Shown: positions 59,510 through 64,000 of the stretch, one piece after another
Position numbering within the stretch: position 1 is the stretch's first letter
Layout of the letters: every line of letters begins with the position of its first letter
Assembly: GCF_036785885.1 (NCBI RefSeq)
Contig: NC_092320.1
Span: 13,331,557-13,395,556 of the forward strand
DNA length: 64,000 nucleotides
Direction: 5' to 3'
Source: Coffea arabica
Taxonomy: Eukaryota > Streptophyta > Magnoliopsida > Gentianales > Rubiaceae
The notes under the pieces: generated by a model
Databases searched by the model: none
The model's input: only the letters and a program-made list of their open reading frames with translations
What the model was told of the DNA's origin: nothing
Program-made: the position numbers and the translations under genes

Positions 59510-62500
59510 TACCAAGAAATTTTTTCCAACATTGTCCTATCCTGGAACACGGCTGTTATCTGTAAGATGTAGATATTACATCTTCTTGTTTAGAGAAATT
59601 TGGGGTCGTTTTCCATGGTTCCGGAGATAGAACTACAATTTTCAGCTGATAATCACTAGTTGGATTGTAACAAAATTATTACCACATTGTAAATCCTGTA
59701 TTGAAAAGCTATAGCTACATTATGTATTGAGAGAAGCATTTGTTTTCAGACCTTGGAATAAACGAGTAGCCTATCATCCTATACTTTTTGCTCCCAAAAG
59801 GGGGAAAAAGGGAGAAAAAAACTGGGATTCTATGTAATTTCCTATTATGGTGGCTGATGAGATTACTGAGATGCATGTAGACCCGGTTAACATCAAATCT
59901 AAGTGTCTTTTAAACTAGCTTTCTGCATCCTTTAGAAATCCAAGGATTAAGGAGAACTTTTGTTGAAGATCTTTCTTGATAAAGAAAGATTCTGATCAGA
60001 TAATGTGGAAGCCGCTCATCTTACAGGCTCTCCGGGGGTATCACTCAACATGCTCAAAGATACTTCTGTCCAACATGGTGATTCTAGTGCAGGATTGATT
60101 GGTTGGATAAATGGTATTCTGTTGCCATATTTGCAAAAGGAGAGGCTTAATTAGTTAAAAAAAAAAAAAAAAGAAGCTACATATCTTCACAAGTAACGTT
60201 AATTCAATTCAAGTGTTGAGCATATTGCCTTTGCAATAGCAGATGTAAAACATGTTCTCAAGTTCCTTCCAAGTACTTTCGTGCAGAAAAGTTTTCAATA
60301 CCAAGATTAAATTAAGAAGAGAAAGGAAAAGAAAAGTCAGGCTGGATTTTTCCATTTTCTAGGTTCTGTTACTGCTTACTTGTGCCATTGTGTCCGAGGT
60401 ATCATTTTTTCCTTGGCGAAGAGGGCAGTCCAATCGCCCCTGCAGGTAGTCAGACTGGTTTCGTAGGCTGATAGTTATTAGCAGATTCTGTGATCGACTC
60501 CCGTGTGTTATTTCACTGTGTATTTTTGGAGTAAGAATCTATACAATTTTAGGGAATTAGTTTGAGCGAAAGATTGAATACGTTTAAGTGAAAAACAAAA
60601 TGGAAGAGGGCAGTCCAATCTTTGATTGCTACCTAGTGCGTTCTGACTGGAAAGCATTTCTTCTCGGGAGTGGAGGTTGAAGCTGCATCTCAATACTATA
60701 TCAAGTGCACGAAAGCTTCCACCATTTCTTTTAAGTCTCAAATCTCAAAGATGTTTATTTAACCTAATATATTAGAGCTTTTATTGAAGAGTAGACAAAG
60801 CTGACAACGAGCTACACGTATGTAAAACTTAATTACAAAACTTTTTGGTTTAAGCTTTAGGTTACACTAATCTCCCATTTGTCCTAACTCTGCCAACTTG
60901 AAATCACTATCAAATTCCAAAGGTATTCATAAAAAAAAAAAAAAAAAATTAAAGATAAAAGGTTTAATAATAGCAAAATTTTGAGACTGAACTTCGATCG
61001 AAGGAGGAAGGGGGATGGAGGAGACACGCCCCCTAAATTCTGGAAATTCATGTTTCGTTCTCTTAAAATTTCGAGATATCTCTTTTATATATTTAGCTAT
61101 TCGGCACACCAAAAATTTTTTTAAAAAAATTTCTCTTTATTGTTAGTTGCTTGCATAAAGCTGTGCACATCTTTCAGTTAATTTGCAATTAGTGGCTACA
61201 AATGAATCAAAGAGCAAATAAATTGAGGAATGTGATGTTGGAAGTTCGTTCGTTCGTTCGTTGAATTCACTCGAGCTATAAACACACATATACCTTTCTA
61301 ATTTTTTATATTTAACGATTGAATGGTTGATCTTTTGCATGCCTGAACACCACGCTTTTTGGGAAGCTTTTGAAATGCGTGGTTCTTCCGGGTTAAAACA
61401 ATGCCTACACGTATGGTTGCGGACAACTTCAACATGTCACGTCTTCAAGCCCAAGGCAACACTGTTGCCAATTCAAGTGATCAAATTTTCTCTCCTTTCT
61501 CTTTTCCTCTGTTGATGAGAACAATTTCTCATCGATAGACTTCAATTTTCTGGAGTTAAAGACCAGAAAATGTGCAAAAATTTTTTTTTAAAAAAAAAAT
61601 TATTTTAATCAGTAGTTAGGAAAAATCAGTACAACATAGCTAGGTCATTGATTCGGAGCTGGGCTTTCTGATTGATTGTTGCCCATGCCACACTTCCAAG
61701 CATCTTCGAAGACAAATTCTAGCAGTCATTCACGAATTACACGAGAATCAGACAGTACAATGTCAAATTTCAGAGATCTTCTTGATTCTACACTCTGGAC
61801 AGCAAAGGTGGACAATTCGATCAGTCCGAACCATAAAACCTTCAAAAATAAAATTTAAAGACTAAAGTGGGATGGGTTTCGGTTTCATACATTAGGGGTT
61901 GATGTCCAAATATAAAAGTCAAGAACTAAAGTGGAAGAGCTTTTATTGTTTAAGGGTCCCAAAATAAGCATACAAAATATTTACATTATTATTTACCGTT
62001 GAATTAAAAAAAATTCAGCAAAGAAAATTTACTTTTTCTAAACAAATAATTATAGGGCTCACCTCTTATCTTATAATGTGCCCTTAGGACAAATATTAGA
62101 AAAATCCATTTACAGAAACTCACGTTTAACTTTGTTAATTTCTAGACAGTCCTTTTCGTTTCATAACTCTTCAAAAAAAAAAAAAATTTTTTTTTTCGAA
62201 CCATTCGTGGTATCTCACATTAGCCAGATTTCTGTAATTCCTGTCCATATAAAAAACGAATAAACGGATTGAAGCATATTTCGGTTTGCCATTTTATTAT
62301 CATTTCATGAATTAAGTGGACAATGTTTAGCTTGAAATTAGGTCCTCTGCATAAACTGCAGTACTAAGTTGTCGTGGGAAGGAAGAAGATCTTGTTGGAT
62401 AATGGAAAAGCAATTTCAATTGTCGTGTCTAGTATATTGCATTTGTTTCTTTTGCATCTAGTCCTTGCCATTTCCTTCCCGGTAGTTGTTGAACTTTCCT

Positions 62501-62821
62501 ACAAGTTTGAGTTTCCCTTTGTTTCTATTGCAAGGTTTTCTATCTTATTGTAGCAAAATCAGATCCATCTTGCTGTCCTGCTCTAACGACTAGGATAACT
62601 TCACATTAGAGTTATCTGCATGTCCATTGTTACTGCTATAAGCAAAGACAAGTGAAGACAAGATTACAGGATTTTCAACAAAACCCTTGTAATTTTCTTC
62701 TTGGCTCCACTACATTACAGATTCAAACATGCATGCACATGGAATCCCTATTTAGCAAACCATTATCGATCACAGCAGTTAACCAAAAAAATAATAATAA
62801 AAAAAAAGAAAAAAAGAATAG
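59510..62821. other. Intergenic, nothing recognised
   Basis: The AFG1-like 3' UTR is followed by AT-rich sequence with a GTTC tetranucleotide repeat (about 61245-61261) and A/T homopolymer tracts. A 40-base TTCAAAAAAAAAAAAATTTTTTTTTTCG-type palindrome lies near 62167. No gene was seen. Confidence 0.5.
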
Positions 62822-63267
62822 ATGGCTTTTCTTCCGAAAATGATTGGAGCAGCAATGCCAGTAGTTATGGCAATACTCGTACTTGGGCTATGCTGCCGCT
62901 CATCTGCTGTGCATGCTATTCCAAATATGACTCGTTGAAATACTACCAATGCAACCCGGTGGCATGCCAGGACTTCAATTACGGGCGAAGTGTAGATTAT
63001 GTCCTTAGAACGCTACCAACAACGGTGGCTGCAACTCCGGGGCTACAATCTGTACGCTCAATCTCCTTTTACCAATATGCCTATAGCTTTTGGCCACTGG
63101 ACTTGTAGCTTGTCTCTATCGCGTTCGGATTGTGCCATTTGCATCCAATCTGCTTATATGATCAAATCACAAGTTTGTGCAATAATGCTAGCATCGGGGC
63201 TGAGGTGTACCTTGTTGATTGTACTATCAGGTACGAGAATTATCAATTTACGGAGAGAATAATCTGA
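62822..63267 (+). pseudogene. Broken DUF26 (ginkbilobin-2-like) secreted protein gene
   Basis: It begins with an open signal-peptide-like stretch (MAFLPKMIGAAMPVVMAIL...SSAVHA). The following sequence encodes DUF26 features: YYQCN, a GYNLYAQSP stretch, the diagnostic C-X8-C-X2-C motif (CSLSLSRSDCAIC), and the family ending GAEVYLVDCTIRYENYQF before a stop at 63267. These pieces are not in one frame; about three frame breaks are apparent, and no GT-AG introns obviously bridge them. DUF26 proteins are apoplastic cysteine-rich proteins, some mannose-binding and antifungal, and form the ectodomains of cysteine-rich receptor kinases. The length suits a single-domain secreted member. Sequencing error is a lesser possibility. 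Confidence 0.75.
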
Positions 63268-63908
63268 TTGATGGAAGGGATGAGAACCAACATTGATAGA
63301 TACCATTTGGGGATCCAATTATTCAACATTTGCAAGACAGTTTTCCGAATTTTCGCCACTCCTTTTCCCGTCTTGAGTGCAATCTGTACTCAAGAAGTTT
63401 GTGATGTTTCATTGTATCTTTGATTGTTGATTTCGTAATAAATAAATGTTATTTTGATTGGTTCATGCATGGTGTCTAGTTATGCGTTGTTTTTAATCTA
63501 TTTTAGTATAATAACTTCATCTTGGCTTCTTCTTATTAGTAGGTTTTTTGTAAGAATTTGCTTTTATCTAATTTTGTTAACTTCAAATCCATCTGGGCAT
63601 CTCCTAATTAATAGCTTCTTTGCTAGAGTTTTTTTTTTTTTCTTTCTTTCTCAAATAACGTCTACGTTTGTATGGCAGACAATTTAGTTATTATTATGAA
63701 TTAGCAAGAAACCTGATGACAAAATTAGGGGATTATCAAGAATCCTAGCCCTGCAATATATACTAGCCCTGCAAACAAGCATGCATGAAATCTCTATTTA
63801 AGCACCTATTTCAAACCATTCATTGCCATCAAACCGAATATCAATTACATCCTAATTAAGTTAATCATTTAATAAATCGACACGAAAATCATAGGAAATT
63901 AAGAAGAG

Positions 63909-64000
63909 ATGGCTTTTCTTCCAAAAAAGTACTGCAGCAGCAATGGTAGTAAAGGCAACACTACTACTGGGCTATGCTGCTCATGTGTTGTGCATGGTAT
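63909..64000 (+). pseudogene. Second DUF26 copy, cut by the window edge
   Basis: The start MAFLPK and the 92 bases to the window end match the signal-peptide part of the copy at 62822, with small length differences. The 130 or so bases upstream also match (GCATGCA...AATC(T/C)CTATTTA...CCATT). This is a tandem duplicate. In the visible part the frame beginning at this ATG is open but does not read as a hydrophobic signal peptide, so it too may be broken; only the start can be judged. Confidence 0.5.

Overview
This window is nuclear DNA from a flowering plant, almost certainly a eudicot. The evidence is AT-rich intergenic DNA, spliced genes with GT-AG introns, many short inverted-repeat transposons, Ty1/copia and Ty3/gypsy-like fossils, and plant-specific families (LEA_2, NIK-type LRR receptor kinases, plant AdoMetDC with its double upstream ORF, DUF26/Gnk2). 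An asterid is my guess; nothing here fixes the genus. Gene models were read by eye from conserved protein sequence, splice consensus and frame. All five multi-exon or leader-spliced models keep frame from start to stop.

Layout. About 2.4-9.1 kb holds a cluster of three LEA_2/NDR1-HIN1-like genes: an intact minus-strand gene, a broken minus-strand copy and an intact plus-strand gene. A near-perfect hairpin lies beside the first. About 9.1-14.2 kb is intergenic with MITEs, including a Stowaway-like element with TA duplications. About 14.2-16.3 kb (minus) is an S-adenosylmethionine decarboxylase gene; its leader has two introns and the tiny and small uORFs overlapping by one base, and the small uORF is split by an intron. 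About 16.4-27.2 kb is a gene-poor stretch with MITEs, a GC-rich LTR-like island, and a 1-kb fold-back element with a polypyrimidine left half and polypurine right half. About 27.3-32 kb (plus) is an 11-exon NIK-type LRR receptor kinase. About 34.1-44.5 kb (plus) is an 11-exon ATG18b-like autophagy gene; its eighth intron carries a degenerate copia element whose 3' part, with intron flank, is present three times in tandem. About 46.3-50.4 kb (minus) is a five-exon TMEM208/SND2-like ER protein gene. About 51.6-54 kb carries a MITE with an exact 9-bp target duplication and a 387-bp TRIM-like element with identical 156-bp terminal repeats. About 55-59.5 kb (plus) is a 14-exon AFG1/LACE1-like ATPase gene. 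From 62.8 kb to the edge are two tandem DUF26 (ginkbilobin-2-like) copies, the first broken, the second cut by the window.

The genes form no operon or pathway; they are independent housekeeping (polyamine synthesis, autophagy, ER targeting, mitochondrial quality control), signalling and stress genes. I found no clear undescribed system. The points most worth following are the recent triplication inside the ATG18b intron, the TRIM-like element, the fold-back element and the intron-split uORF of the AdoMetDC gene.
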